From the NCBI GenBank assembly GCA_018060635.1, contig JAGOVR010000025.1, positions 1 through 15,004 on the forward strand: a DNA stretch of 15,004 nt, read 5' to 3'. Below the pieces are notes generated by a model, which was not told the origin of the DNA, searched no databases, and was given only the letters and a program-made list of their open reading frames with translations. Positions 6,396-13,304 of this stretch are shown piece by piece. Position numbers and translations under genes: made by a program. Every line of letters begins with the position of its first letter. The first letter of the stretch is position 1. This stretch comes from Bacteriovoracaceae bacterium. Its GTDB lineage: Bacteria; Bdellovibrionota; Bacteriovoracia; Bacteriovoracales; Bacteriovoracaceae.

Positions 6396-8762
6396 TTAAA
6401 TTTTTTCAAGGGTCATCTCATCATTTTTAAAGCCTAATAAAAACTTACCTTCAGGGCATTCACCTTTTAAGATTTTATGCGCCAGTGGTCTAATAACCAT
6501 TCTATTAAACGTACTTTCTAAAGGGCGTGCTCCATATTGAGGGTGATACCCTCTCTCTTCTAAAAGCTCCAGAGCTTTCTCATTTAAGACAATTTCTAAT
6601 TTTTTATCTTTGAGTCTCTTATTAAGTTCTTCTAATTGTTTCAGGACTAATTCTTTCATAACTGATTTGTTTAAGCTGTTATAATTTAAGATAGCATCGA
6701 CTCTTCCCAAGACTTCTGGTTTGAAATCTTGTTCAGGGTTTTTGCTATTGGATGTCATAAAGATCACAGTATTTTTAAAACTAATAGTTCGACCTTTATT
6801 ATCTGTAAGGCGGGCGTCATCTAAAATTTGTAACAAGATATCTGCAAAATCAGGATGGGCCTTTTCTATTTCATCAAAAAGAATAACACTGTAAGGATGA
6901 CGACGAATAGCTTCAGTGAGAACGCCTCCTTCTTCGTATCCTACGTAACCTGCAGGGGAACCAATAAGTTTGGCCACCGAATGCTTCTCACTAAATTCAC
7001 TCATATCTAAACGAACCATATTTTTTTCAGATCCAAATAAAAATTGGGCTACAGCTTTGGCGGTTTCAGTTTTTCCAACACCTGTAGGCCCTAAAAGCAA
7101 AAAAGAGCCTAATGGTTTTTTAGAAGAACTCAAGCCTGCATAGCTTGTCATCAGGGTTTCACATACTTCATTTAAACTTTTTTCTTGGCCGAACACACGA
7201 GTTTTAAGTTTTGCTTTGAGTTCCAGTAAATTTTCTTGCTCTGATTTTAAAACTTTCTCCACAGGAATACCTGTTTGGCGAGAGATGACTTGCGCCACAT
7301 GAGATGTATCTAAAACCCAATTATGCTCAAGTTCTGTTAATTTCTTTTCTACCTCAGGGAGAAGAGAATATTTCAAACGAGAGGCTTCTTCATAATTCTG
7401 AGAACGCTCAGCATTTTGTAAATCAAAACGCAAGCGCTCTAGCTGACTTTTAAGTTCAGACACCTTCTTTAAAGACAAAACTTCTTTATTCCATTTTTCT
7501 TTTTCTAGATCCAATTTTTTTTGTAATATTTTTGCTTCTGCTAGGATCTCTTTATTGTTTTTATCTACTTGGGCCAAAATCATTTTACCTCTAATATCAG
7601 CTTCTAATTCAACAAGATGTGCAGGCATACTTTCTGCCGAAAGTTTTAAAGCTGAAGCGGCTTCATCGATCAGATCAATGGCCTTATCAGGAAGATATTT
7701 ATCTGTAATATACTGGTCTGATAAAAAGACAGAATTATAAATGGCCTGATCAGAAATTTTAATTCCGTGATGTGTTTCCATTTTTTCTCTGACACCCATA
7801 AGAATTTCTATAGCGTCTTCTTTGGAAGGCTCATTCACTGGTACACTTCGAAATCTGCGGTCTAGAGCTGAATCGCCTAAAATATATTTTTGATATTCAT
7901 CGGGAGTTGTGGCGCCAATGCAGTGGAGTTCTCCACGGGCCAGTGCTGGCTTTAAAAGATTAGCGGCATCCATGGCCCCTTCCGTTTTTCCTGCACCAAC
8001 CAATTGATGAATTTCATCAATAAAAAGAATAGCGTCTCCTGTTTTACTTTTTATAAATTTTAATAAATTCTGTAGTCGCTCTTCGAAGTCGCCACGGTAT
8101 TTTGTTCCTGCCATGAGGCTTCCCATCTCTAGGCTGTAAACCGTTTTATCTTTTAAAACATCAGGGACATTTCCTTTCACAATCATTTCCGCAAGACCTT
8201 CTACTATAGCGGTTTTACCCACACCAGCACTTCCTACCAGAACAGGATTGTTTTTACTTCTACGCCCTAGAATTTCCATGACGGCCCTAATTTCTTTTGT
8301 TCTCCCTATGACGGGATCCAGTTTTCCTTTTGTGGCCAGTTCATTGAGATTGATAAGAAAACTGGGAATTTCTATATTTTCAGTGTTTTCTAAATCATTA
8401 AACTTAGTGAAATCTATTTTTAATTCAGGGAAAAATTGTGGTAAAAAACGCAAGAGATCTCGTTCTGCAATTTCTTGTGATCCTCGTTGAATAGCATGGG
8501 ATGAGGCAAAGGTAATCCATTCAGATAATTTAGGAGATGTTTTTAAATTTTCTAACGAAACCTTAGATGCCGTAGGGAGTTTTAAAAAAAGATTTTCAAC
8601 ATCTTTTTTTATCTCTTTTAGTACCTGACTAGCATAAGAGGTTTTATGACAGATAAGTCCATACAGAAGATGTTCTGGAAAGAGTTCCGTATTTTTTCTC
8701 TTAAGTGCTTCTGATTGGCCTACGTCCAAAGCCCCTATCACTACTGAGTCAAATTTATGCAT
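6396..8762 (-). CDS. clpB: ClpB-type Hsp100 disaggregase (AAA+ unfoldase)
   Basis: 788 residues; AAGGAGG (8767-8773) sits just upstream of the ATG. Hsp100 hexamers thread aggregated proteins through a central pore together with DnaK/DnaJ in the cytoplasm. Domains: a divergent Clp N-domain (1-120); AAA-1 with Walker A GSAGVGKT (177-184), pore-loop Tyr222 in GTKYRG, Walker B ILFIDE (245-250) and DRRF (301-304); a full-length coiled-coil middle domain (about 385-490), which marks ClpB rather than ClpA; AAA-2 with Walker A GPTGVGKT (558-565), GYVGYEEGG (605-613), Walker B VILFDE (626-631), arginine finger in LGRVD (Arg687) and GARPL sensor-2 (744-748). No ClpP-docking IGL/IGF loop appears at the usual D2 position, so it should not feed ClpP. 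The segment between MTSN (669-672) and KPEV (681-684) is about 22 residues shorter than in E. coli ClpB. It may be the main ClpB or a divergent second copy. A sigma-32-like promoter lies just upstream. Confidence 0.9.
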   Translation of the reverse strand: MHKFDSVVIGALDVGQSEALKRKNTELFPEHLLYGLICHKTSYASQVLKEIKKDVENLFLKLPTASKVSLENLKTSPKLSEWITFASSHAIQRGSQEIAERDLLRFLPQFFPELKIDFTKFNDLENTENIEIPSFLINLNELATKGKLDPVIGRTKEIRAVMEILGRRSKNNPVLVGSAGVGKTAIVEGLAEMIVKGNVPDVLKDKTVYSLEMGSLMAGTKYRGDFEERLQNLLKFIKSKTGDAILFIDEIHQLVGAGKTEGAMDAANLLKPALARGELHCIGATTPDEYQKYILGDSALDRRFRSVPVNEPSKEDAIEILMGVREKMETHHGIKISDQAIYNSVFLSDQYITDKYLPDKAIDLIDEAASALKLSAESMPAHLVELEADIRGKMILAQVDKNNKEILAEAKILQKKLDLEKEKWNKEVLSLKKVSELKSQLERLRFDLQNAERSQNYEEASRLKYSLLPEVEKKLTELEHNWVLDTSHVAQVISRQTGIPVEKVLKSEQENLLELKAKLKTRVFGQEKSLNEVCETLMTSYAGLSSSKKPLGSFLLLGPTGVGKTETAKAVAQFLFGSEKNMVRLDMSEFSEKHSVAKLIGSPAGYVGYEEGGVLTEAIRRHPYSVILFDEIEKAHPDFADILLQILDDARLTDNKGRTISFKNTVIFMTSNSKNPEQDFKPEVLGRVDAILNYNSLNKSVMKELVLKQLEELNKRLKDKKLEIVLNEKALELLEERGYHPQYGARPLESTFNRMVIRPLAHKILKGECPEGKFLLGFKNDEMTLEKI

Positions 8763-8787
8763 AATCCCTCCTTATCTTCTCTCACTA

Positions 8788-8817
8788 AGATGGGGGCAAA
8801 GGCGAAAACGTCAAGGG
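8788..8817 (-). promoter_or_regulatory. Sigma-32 (RpoH) heat-shock promoter of clpB
   Basis: In the 66-nt gap between marC and clpB the minus strand reads CCCTTGAC (8817-8810), 7 of 8 against the heat-shock -35 CCCTTGAA. After 14 nt comes CCCCATCT (8795-8788), matching the -10 CCCCATnT fully. Transcription would begin around 8780, leaving the AAGGAGG site and a 5' leader of about 18 nt. The G+C-rich hexamers stand out from the AT-rich surroundings, and the target gene is a classic RpoH regulon member. Confidence 0.85.
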
Positions 8818-8828
8818 TAGGGTTAAAA

Positions 8829-9491
8829 CTAAGAAGGAATTTTTAAAATATGACGCAAGATTGGTTTAAGCCCACTGAAGAAAAACTCCACAGCAATGAC
8901 CATCAAAAGAAGTCCCATAAGACGCAGAAAAACTTTATTTAAAGTTGTTCCAATAATTTTTACAATACGTGTGGCACTGATAAAACAAAAAAGAGTAAAA
9001 AGCAGTATGCCGATTGTTCCTAAAACAAAACCAACTTTTAAGCTGACACTCTCTCCTGTTTGACTCATAAGAATAATGGCATTAGTGATAGCTCCTGGCC
9101 CACAAAGCAGAGGAATGGCCAGTGGAGTGATGGCAATGTCATCTAAATGTTGTTTTGCTTCTTTGGTTAGACTTTCGGTTGTTTCAGAGATTTTTGTTCT
9201 GGATAGTTTGGCTTGAAGCATTTCATGTCCCATAATAAAAAAGATAACGCCTCCTACAATTTTAAGTCCATCTACACTGATATCAAAAAGCTCTAAAATA
9301 GAATTTCCAAAAAAAGCAAAAACTAAGATAGCGACAAAAGCAAAAAGACAAGATTTATAGGCCACACGATGAGCGGCAGTCCTTGGCATCCCTTCCGTTA
9401 GAGAGGTAAAAATAGGCATATTTCCAAAGGGGTCTACCATAGGAAGAAATGTCATAAATGTCAGCGCAGTAAAAGATAATATTTTCAACAT
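8829..9491 (-). CDS. marC: MarC-family integral membrane protein (UPF0056)
   Basis: 220 residues from the ATG at 9491, which has AAAAGGTGA about 5 nt upstream. An in-frame ATG 13 codons earlier (9530) lacks a ribosome site and would add a non-hydrophobic tail, so it is rejected. The protein is almost wholly hydrophobic with about six membrane helices. Family signatures are DPFGNMPIF (20-28), which matches the usual DPLGNIPIF, and PLAIPLLCGPGAI (123-135) after a polar cytoplasmic loop (95-120). The two halves look like an inverted repeat of three helices, as in the family. MarC was once linked to multiple antibiotic resistance, but that role has been withdrawn; its function is unknown and transport is suspected. 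It is transcribed divergently from def and reads towards clpB without a terminator. Confidence 0.88.
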   Translation of the reverse strand: MLKILSFTALTFMTFLPMVDPFGNMPIFTSLTEGMPRTAAHRVAYKSCLFAFVAILVFAFFGNSILELFDISVDGLKIVGGVIFFIMGHEMLQAKLSRTKISETTESLTKEAKQHLDDIAITPLAIPLLCGPGAITNAIILMSQTGESVSLKVGFVLGTIGILLFTLFCFISATRIVKIIGTTLNKVFLRLMGLLLMVIAVEFFFSGLKPILRHILKIPS

Positions 9492-9528
9492 AGATTCACC
9501 TTTTTCATAAAAAATATGGTAGAAGAAC

Positions 9529-9534
9529 ATTATA
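9529..9534 (-). promoter_or_regulatory. Consensus -10 box upstream of marC
   Basis: The minus strand reads TATAAT, a perfect sigma-70 -10, predicting a start near 9522 and a leader of about 30 nt before the marC ATG. The matching -35 position falls on the start codon of the divergent def gene and is poor (TGGCCA), so the promoter would rely on an activator or on other contacts. Confidence 0.42.
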
Positions 9535-9550
9535 AGAGAAGGAGTGTTTT

Positions 9551-10099
9551 ATGGCCATTCGTAAAGTTGCAAGGATGGGAAATCCAGTTTTAAGAAAAAA
9601 AAATCGTGAGCTCACAGAAGCAGAAATAAAATCTCCTGCTATTCAAGAACTTATCAAAGATATGGTTGAAACTATGCATGAATATGCAGGGGTAGGACTT
9701 GCGGCTCCTCAAATTCATGAATCTTTAAAACTTGCAGTTATTCAAGTGAAGTCGGATAACAAGCGTTATGCAGGAGAAGAGGGGAGTGATCTTTTAGTTA
9801 TTATCAACCCTAAAATAAAAATTTTAGATCAAAAAAAATTAGGTTTTTGGGAAGGCTGTCTTTCTGTCCCAGGACTGCGAGGCTTTGTAGAACGACCCCG
9901 CAAAATCAAAGTAAGTTATCTGAACGAAAAAGCAGAAGCTAAAGACATTATTGTTGATGATTTTTTGGCCATTGTTTTTCAACACGAACTGGATCATCTG
10001 GAAGGAATTCTTTATATTGATAAACTGACTGATTCCAAAAAATTAGTTTTCAATGACGAATTTGACAAATTTTATACCGACGAAGAAAGTGTTGACTAA
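9551..10099 (+). CDS. def: Peptide deformylase
   Basis: 182 residues, the usual length. The enzyme removes the formyl group from the N-terminal methionine of new proteins at the ribosome, using a bound Fe2+ or similar metal. All three family motifs are present: GVGLAAPQI (47-55), EGCLSVPG (101-108, metal ligand Cys103) and QHELDHLEG (144-152, ligands His145 and His149, catalytic Glu146). The ATG has AGAAGGAG 6 nt upstream. The C-terminus is acidic (DEESVD). The partner fmt, often next to def, is absent here; instead aroA follows after 3 nt, suggesting one transcript. The gene is divergent from marC, with 59 nt between the start codons. Confidence 0.97.
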   Translation: MAIRKVARMGNPVLRKKNRELTEAEIKSPAIQELIKDMVETMHEYAGVGLAAPQIHESLKLAVIQVKSDNKRYAGEEGSDLLVIINPKIKILDQKKLGFWEGCLSVPGLRGFVERPRKIKVSYLNEKAEAKDIIVDDFLAIVFQHELDHLEGILYIDKLTDSKKLVFNDEFDKFYTDEESVD

Positions 10100-10102
10100 A
10101 AT

Positions 10103-11350
10103 ATGAAAACTATTTCCTTGGCAGGAGATAAGTCCATCTCTCATCGACTCTTACTCTTGTCTGCGCTTTCATCAGGCACGAGTGTTTTAGAAAATTTAAA
10201 TACAGGCGAAGATGTTTTATCTACTCTTAATTGTCTTAAACAGTTAGGTGTTAACATTGAACAACACGCAGGGAAAACTACTGTCTATGGCATAGGAAAG
10301 ATTTGGAAAGCTTCTACAAACCCTTTGGATTGTGGAAATTCAGGAACTACCTTACGACTTTTAACAGCTATTTTAGCGGCCATGCCTTTTGAAAGTATTC
10401 TGACAGGTGACGCTTCAATACTTACTCGCCCTATGAAACGTTTACAAACACCTCTGCAAAAAATGGGAGCTCAAATTTTTTTACAAAATGAAAATTTTGC
10501 GCCCGTAAATATTAAGGGAAAAAAACTTAAGGATATAGAATACAGTTTGTCTGTGGCAAGCGGTCAAATTAAATCGGCACTGATGTTTGCGGCTCTTGTT
10601 GCGAAGACTAAAATTAAACTGACAGGATCTTTACAAGGCCGTGATCACGGCGAACGTCTCTTTCCTCATTTTGGTATTCCAGTTGTCACAAATACCCAAA
10701 CCATAGAAATGGATGGGGATTTTGAGGTACAATCACAAAATTTTTTTGTGGCAGGCGATATTTCTTCTTCTGCTTTTTTACTAGCAGCTACTGCTTTATT
10801 TCCAAATACTCAACTTAAAATAGAAAAAGTAGGTCTTAATCCCACACGCACAGGATTTTTAAGTGTTTTAAAAAAAATGGGCTGTGATATTCACATAAAA
10901 ATAGAATGTGAAACTCCTGAACCATGGGGGAGTATTGAAATTAAATCTCCTCATGAGTTACAGGCCATTACAATTACTCCGCAAGAGATTCCAAGTCTTA
11001 TTGATGAAATTCCTTTGGTGGCCCTTTTGGGTATTTTTGCTAAGGGAGAAACCCACGTTTCAGGTGCCAAAGAATTGCGAGTTAAAGAAAGTGACCGCTT
11101 GCATCACATTTGTTTTAATTTTAAAAAATTAGGTATTGATATAGAAGAGCGAGAAGATGGATTTAAAATTTATGGAATAAAAAAGTGGGAAAGGCAGGAA
11201 GTTATCCTGCCATCCGATCATCGTCTTATTATGATGTTTAAAATTTTAGAAATGAAACTAGGGTATAAGATATCAAAGGAAAGCCAAGAGTTTAGAATTT
11301 CTTATCCTGCATTTGAAAAAGATATGGCTTCTTTATTCCTCAACAGTTAA
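10103..11350 (+). CDS. aroA: 3-phosphoshikimate 1-carboxyvinyltransferase (EPSP synthase)
   Basis: 415 residues, slightly short for the family (about 427-440). It joins phosphoenolpyruvate to shikimate-3-phosphate to give EPSP, the sixth shikimate-pathway step towards aromatic amino acids. Motifs: GDKSISHR (8-15, substrate-binding Lys10, Ser11, Arg15), CGNSGTTLRLL (77-87), GDASILTRPM (102-111), SGQIKSAL (153-160), GRDHGER (179-185), IPSLIDEIP (296-304, catalytic Asp301), ELRVKESDRL (324-333) and DHRLIMMF (372-379). Near the end RISYPAF (398-404) stands where E. coli has KTFP, so the E. coli Lys411 equivalent seems to be Ile399. The start is 3 nt after the def stop with only a weak ribosome site, so translational coupling is likely. 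The last 18 nt overlap the convergent lipoprotein gene. Confidence 0.95.
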   Translation: MKTISLAGDKSISHRLLLLSALSSGTSVLENLNTGEDVLSTLNCLKQLGVNIEQHAGKTTVYGIGKIWKASTNPLDCGNSGTTLRLLTAILAAMPFESILTGDASILTRPMKRLQTPLQKMGAQIFLQNENFAPVNIKGKKLKDIEYSLSVASGQIKSALMFAALVAKTKIKLTGSLQGRDHGERLFPHFGIPVVTNTQTIEMDGDFEVQSQNFFVAGDISSSAFLLAATALFPNTQLKIEKVGLNPTRTGFLSVLKKMGCDIHIKIECETPEPWGSIEIKSPHELQAITITPQEIPSLIDEIPLVALLGIFAKGETHVSGAKELRVKESDRLHHICFNFKKLGIDIEEREDGFKIYGIKKWERQEVILPSDHRLIMMFKILEMKLGYKISKESQEFRISYPAFEKDMASLFLNS

Positions 11351-11977
11351 GTCTATAGCTGTTGCAAAGAAAGGTTTGGCACCGTTGGCCTGAAGATTTA
11401 CCCCAATATTTCCTATAACTTGTTGAAGTCCTTGGCCTAGAAGTTGAAAGATACCAGAGACATTTGTAGGAATATAAGGCGGAACATAAAGTTGATTGGT
11501 ATAAGTTCTCCCACGGGCGCACATAATATTTTGACCATTTTTTACAGCATTCCAATCAGTCGTAAATTGAGGGTGACCCATAGGAGGAAATCCTTGCATT
11601 TGACAGGTATATTGCAAATTTTGATTAAAGGCACCAGCTCCACTAAAGCAAGCGATAGCCAAACTCAAATTACCTGGAATAATAAGGGCATATTCTCTAG
11701 TAGTATTTTGAATATCAATGATTCTTATGGTAGTTGAAGCAGTATTATTAGAAACATGGCTTACACGCCCACATACTTCCTCACTATCAAATCCCCCCAT
11801 CATTCCAGCAGGGGCCCCAAACCAACCATTATTAGTGGAAGTCAATTGAGTATTACCTAAAGCTCCATTGCTATAAGAGCCAGAGTTATTGGATTGGGTA
11901 GTTTGCTTCCCGCAACTTAAAAGTAGCGTCACGGCTAGAACCGTAAGGGTAAGGTGCATTTTTTGTAGTTTCATCAT
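11333..11977 (-). CDS. Small lipoprotein of unknown function
   Basis: 214 residues; AAAGGA lies 7 nt before the first of two consecutive ATG codons (11977 and 11974). The N-terminus is a lipoprotein signal: positive MMKLQK, a hydrophobic run, then lipobox LLSC with lipidated Cys22. Residues 24-62 form an Asn/Ser/Gly-rich flexible linker. The remaining part holds four Cys (69, 110, 125, 153) that could form two disulfides, and several predicted beta segments such as TTIRIIDI and REYALIIP. Residue 23 is Gly, not Asp, so inner-membrane retention is not indicated and outer-membrane placement is expected. I recognise no family. The 3' end overlaps aroA by 18 nt tail to tail. The promoter upstream is one of the better sigma-70 matches in the window. 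Confidence 0.82.
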   Translation of the reverse strand: MMKLQKMHLTLTVLAVTLLLSCGKQTTQSNNSGSYSNGALGNTQLTSTNNGWFGAPAGMMGGFDSEEVCGRVSHVSNNTASTTIRIIDIQNTTREYALIIPGNLSLAIACFSGAGAFNQNLQYTCQMQGFPPMGHPQFTTDWNAVKNGQNIMCARGRTYTNQLYVPPYIPTNVSGIFQLLGQGLQQVIGNIGVNLQANGAKPFFATAIDLTVEE

Positions 11978-12002
11978 AAAATAATCCTTTTAATTGCTCT
12001 GT

Positions 12003-12030
12003 TTTAGAAGCAATCGTTATGCCAAGTCAA
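12003..12030 (-). promoter_or_regulatory. Sigma-70 promoter of the lipoprotein gene
   Basis: The minus strand reads TTGACT (12030-12025, 5 of 6) and TCTAAA (12008-12003, 4 of 6) with a 16-nt spacer. The predicted start near 11996 leaves about 20 nt of leader containing the AAAGGA ribosome site. Geometry and target position agree. Confidence 0.5.
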
Positions 12031-12063
12031 CTCCCTATCGGATGATTTAAAAAATTATTTAAC

Positions 12064-12075
12064 CTCTTTAAAGAG
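12064..12075. repeat. 12-bp perfect palindrome in the lipoprotein/DUF2797 control region
   Basis: CTCTTTAAAGAG is a perfect 12-bp palindrome in the 189-nt gap between divergent genes, upstream of both candidate promoters. Such a site could bind a dimeric regulator, but one palindrome of this length is weak evidence. The rest of the gap holds only the candidate promoters. Confidence 0.35.
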
Positions 12076-12134
12076 CTTCCTGAGGGGAAAAAAGTACTCT
12101 ACTCGGAAATTCATGTCTATTTCTTAGACAGTTG

Positions 12135-12164
12135 TTGAAAAAATGATCAATTCTAAGGTCTAAT
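12135..12164 (+). promoter_or_regulatory. Candidate sigma-70 promoter of the DUF2797 gene
   Basis: TTGAAA (12135-12140, 5 of 6) and TCTAAT (12159-12164, 5 of 6) are 18 nt apart. The predicted start is about 12171, after the GTG codon at 12167 and 2 nt before the ATG at 12173. If real, it makes a near-leaderless mRNA and moves the protein start to the ATG. Confidence 0.4.
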
Positions 12165-12166
12165 AA

Positions 12167-12976
12167 GTGTCTATGCTTAAAGGAACTCTACAAAAAATGT
12201 CAGTTAAATGGGTAGAAGAAACGCCTGTCCATTATGAATTGCTTCTGCATCAAGAAAAAATTGCTCTCAATGATTTACTTGGAAAGAAAATTTCTTTTGA
12301 ATTTACTGGTGCTATCTATTGCATGGAATGTAATCGCCAAACTAAAAAAAGTTTTAATCAAGGCTATTGCTATCCTTGTTTTATAAAGCTGGCCATTTGT
12401 GACAGCTGTATCATGCGACCAGAGTTATGCCATTTCCATTTGGGAACTTGTCGTGAGCCTCAGTGGGGTGAGGATTATTGTATGCAAGATCACTTTGTTT
12501 ACCTGAGTTATGCCTCAGGACTTAAAGTAGGGATTACTCGTGTTTCTCAAGTCCCCACACGCTTTATTGATCAAGGGGCTACCTATGCTTTACCTATTTT
12601 TAAAGTTTCCAGTCGCTATAAGAGTGGTCAATTAGAAGTAAAACTTAAAGAAATTATGAGTGATCGCACTGATTGGCGAAAAATGCTCCAAGGAGAAGGA
12701 GAGAGTGTTGATTTGTTCTCCAAGAAAAAAGAAATAATCCCTCATGCCAAAAAAAAATTAGAAGAACTATCGGCAGAAGTTTTAAGCGATGAAAAAATTT
12801 ATAAACTGCAGTATCCTGTTTTAAAGTATCCTCTCAAAGTAAAATCGCTAGATTTAGAAAAACTAAAAAAAATAGAAGGGACGTTAGAAGGCATCAAGGG
12901 GCAGTATCTCATATTGGATACAGGAGTTATCAATATCCGCAAATATGGTGGCTATGAAATCTTATGGCAAAATTAA
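12167..12976 (+). CDS. DUF2797 zinc-ribbon-like protein with GIY-YIG-like segment
   Basis: 269 residues from GTG at 12167 (AAGG 8 nt upstream), or 267 from ATG at 12173. The family is DUF2797, function unknown. Residues 52-105 are dense in metal-type ligands: C52/C55, C68/C71, C78/C81, C88, H91, C95 and C105, enough for two zinc sites. Next, HFVYLSYASGLKVGITR (109-125) and TRFIDQGA (131-138) resemble the two core strands and Arg-bearing helix of GIY-YIG nucleases (as in LKVGIT), with Glu157 later in a helix. The C-terminal third (from about 185) is Lys-rich and ends in a beta-like LILDTGVINIRKYGGYE segment. A nucleic-acid-binding or nuclease-like role is inference. The gene is divergent from the lipoprotein gene and overlaps the ferredoxin gene by 15 nt tail to tail. 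Confidence 0.85.
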   Translation: MSMLKGTLQKMSVKWVEETPVHYELLLHQEKIALNDLLGKKISFEFTGAIYCMECNRQTKKSFNQGYCYPCFIKLAICDSCIMRPELCHFHLGTCREPQWGEDYCMQDHFVYLSYASGLKVGITRVSQVPTRFIDQGATYALPIFKVSSRYKSGQLEVKLKEIMSDRTDWRKMLQGEGESVDLFSKKKEIIPHAKKKLEELSAEVLSDEKIYKLQYPVLKYPLKVKSLDLEKLKKIEGTLEGIKGQYLILDTGVINIRKYGGYEILWQN

Positions 12977-13234
12977 TTTTATTTTTTCAAATAAGACATC
13001 TTCATCTGTTTCTTTAAGCTGAGTCTTCCAAATACCTTGGGGATAAATAACTGCGGCAATTCCTTCCTGACATCTGCCTAAACAACCAGCGGTATTGATA
13101 CGTACTTCTTTACCAAATGCCTCACGGCATTTATCTTTTAAGTTATGGCGTAAATTCTCAGCACCTTTTTTTCCGCAGGACTCTCCTTCCTCTCTTTTGT
13201 TGGTACAAATAAAAACGTGACATTTAAATGGCAT
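12962..13234 (-). CDS. Thioredoxin-like [2Fe-2S] ferredoxin
   Basis: 90 residues; AAAGGA sits 8-9 nt before the ATG. The pattern VFICTNKR...SCG...NTAGCLGRC is that of small thioredoxin-fold [2Fe-2S] proteins, related to the NuoE-type cluster domain. The four cluster ligands are expected to be Cys10, Cys20, Cys51 and Cys55. YPQGIW (64-69) matches the conserved YPEGVWY block. The usual Gly-Pro after the last Cys is Gly-Ile here. It probably carries single electrons in the cytoplasm; no redox partner is encoded nearby. Two extra Cys (5 and 36) are unlikely ligands. It is transcribed convergently with the DUF2797 gene, overlapping 15 nt, and divergently from the gene at 13305. Confidence 0.9.
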   Translation of the reverse strand: MPFKCHVFICTNKREEGESCGKKGAENLRHNLKDKCREAFGKEVRINTAGCLGRCQEGIAAVIYPQGIWKTQLKETDEDVLFEKIKLILP

Positions 13235-13304
13235 CTCAAGCTTCCTTTGCGCTTATGTAAATAATCTCGTAAAATTCTCTCATATATTTCACAAGGAGTG
13301 AATT

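Noticed and set aside
9531..9536. TATAAG on the plus strand as the def -10 box
   Set aside because: The start would lie after the AGAAGGAG ribosome site; the same bases are better read as TATAAT on the minus strand for marC.
11444..11737. 97-codon plus-strand frame opposite the lipoprotein gene
   Set aside because: No ribosome site; the opposite strand encodes a lipoprotein with signal, lipobox and promoter.
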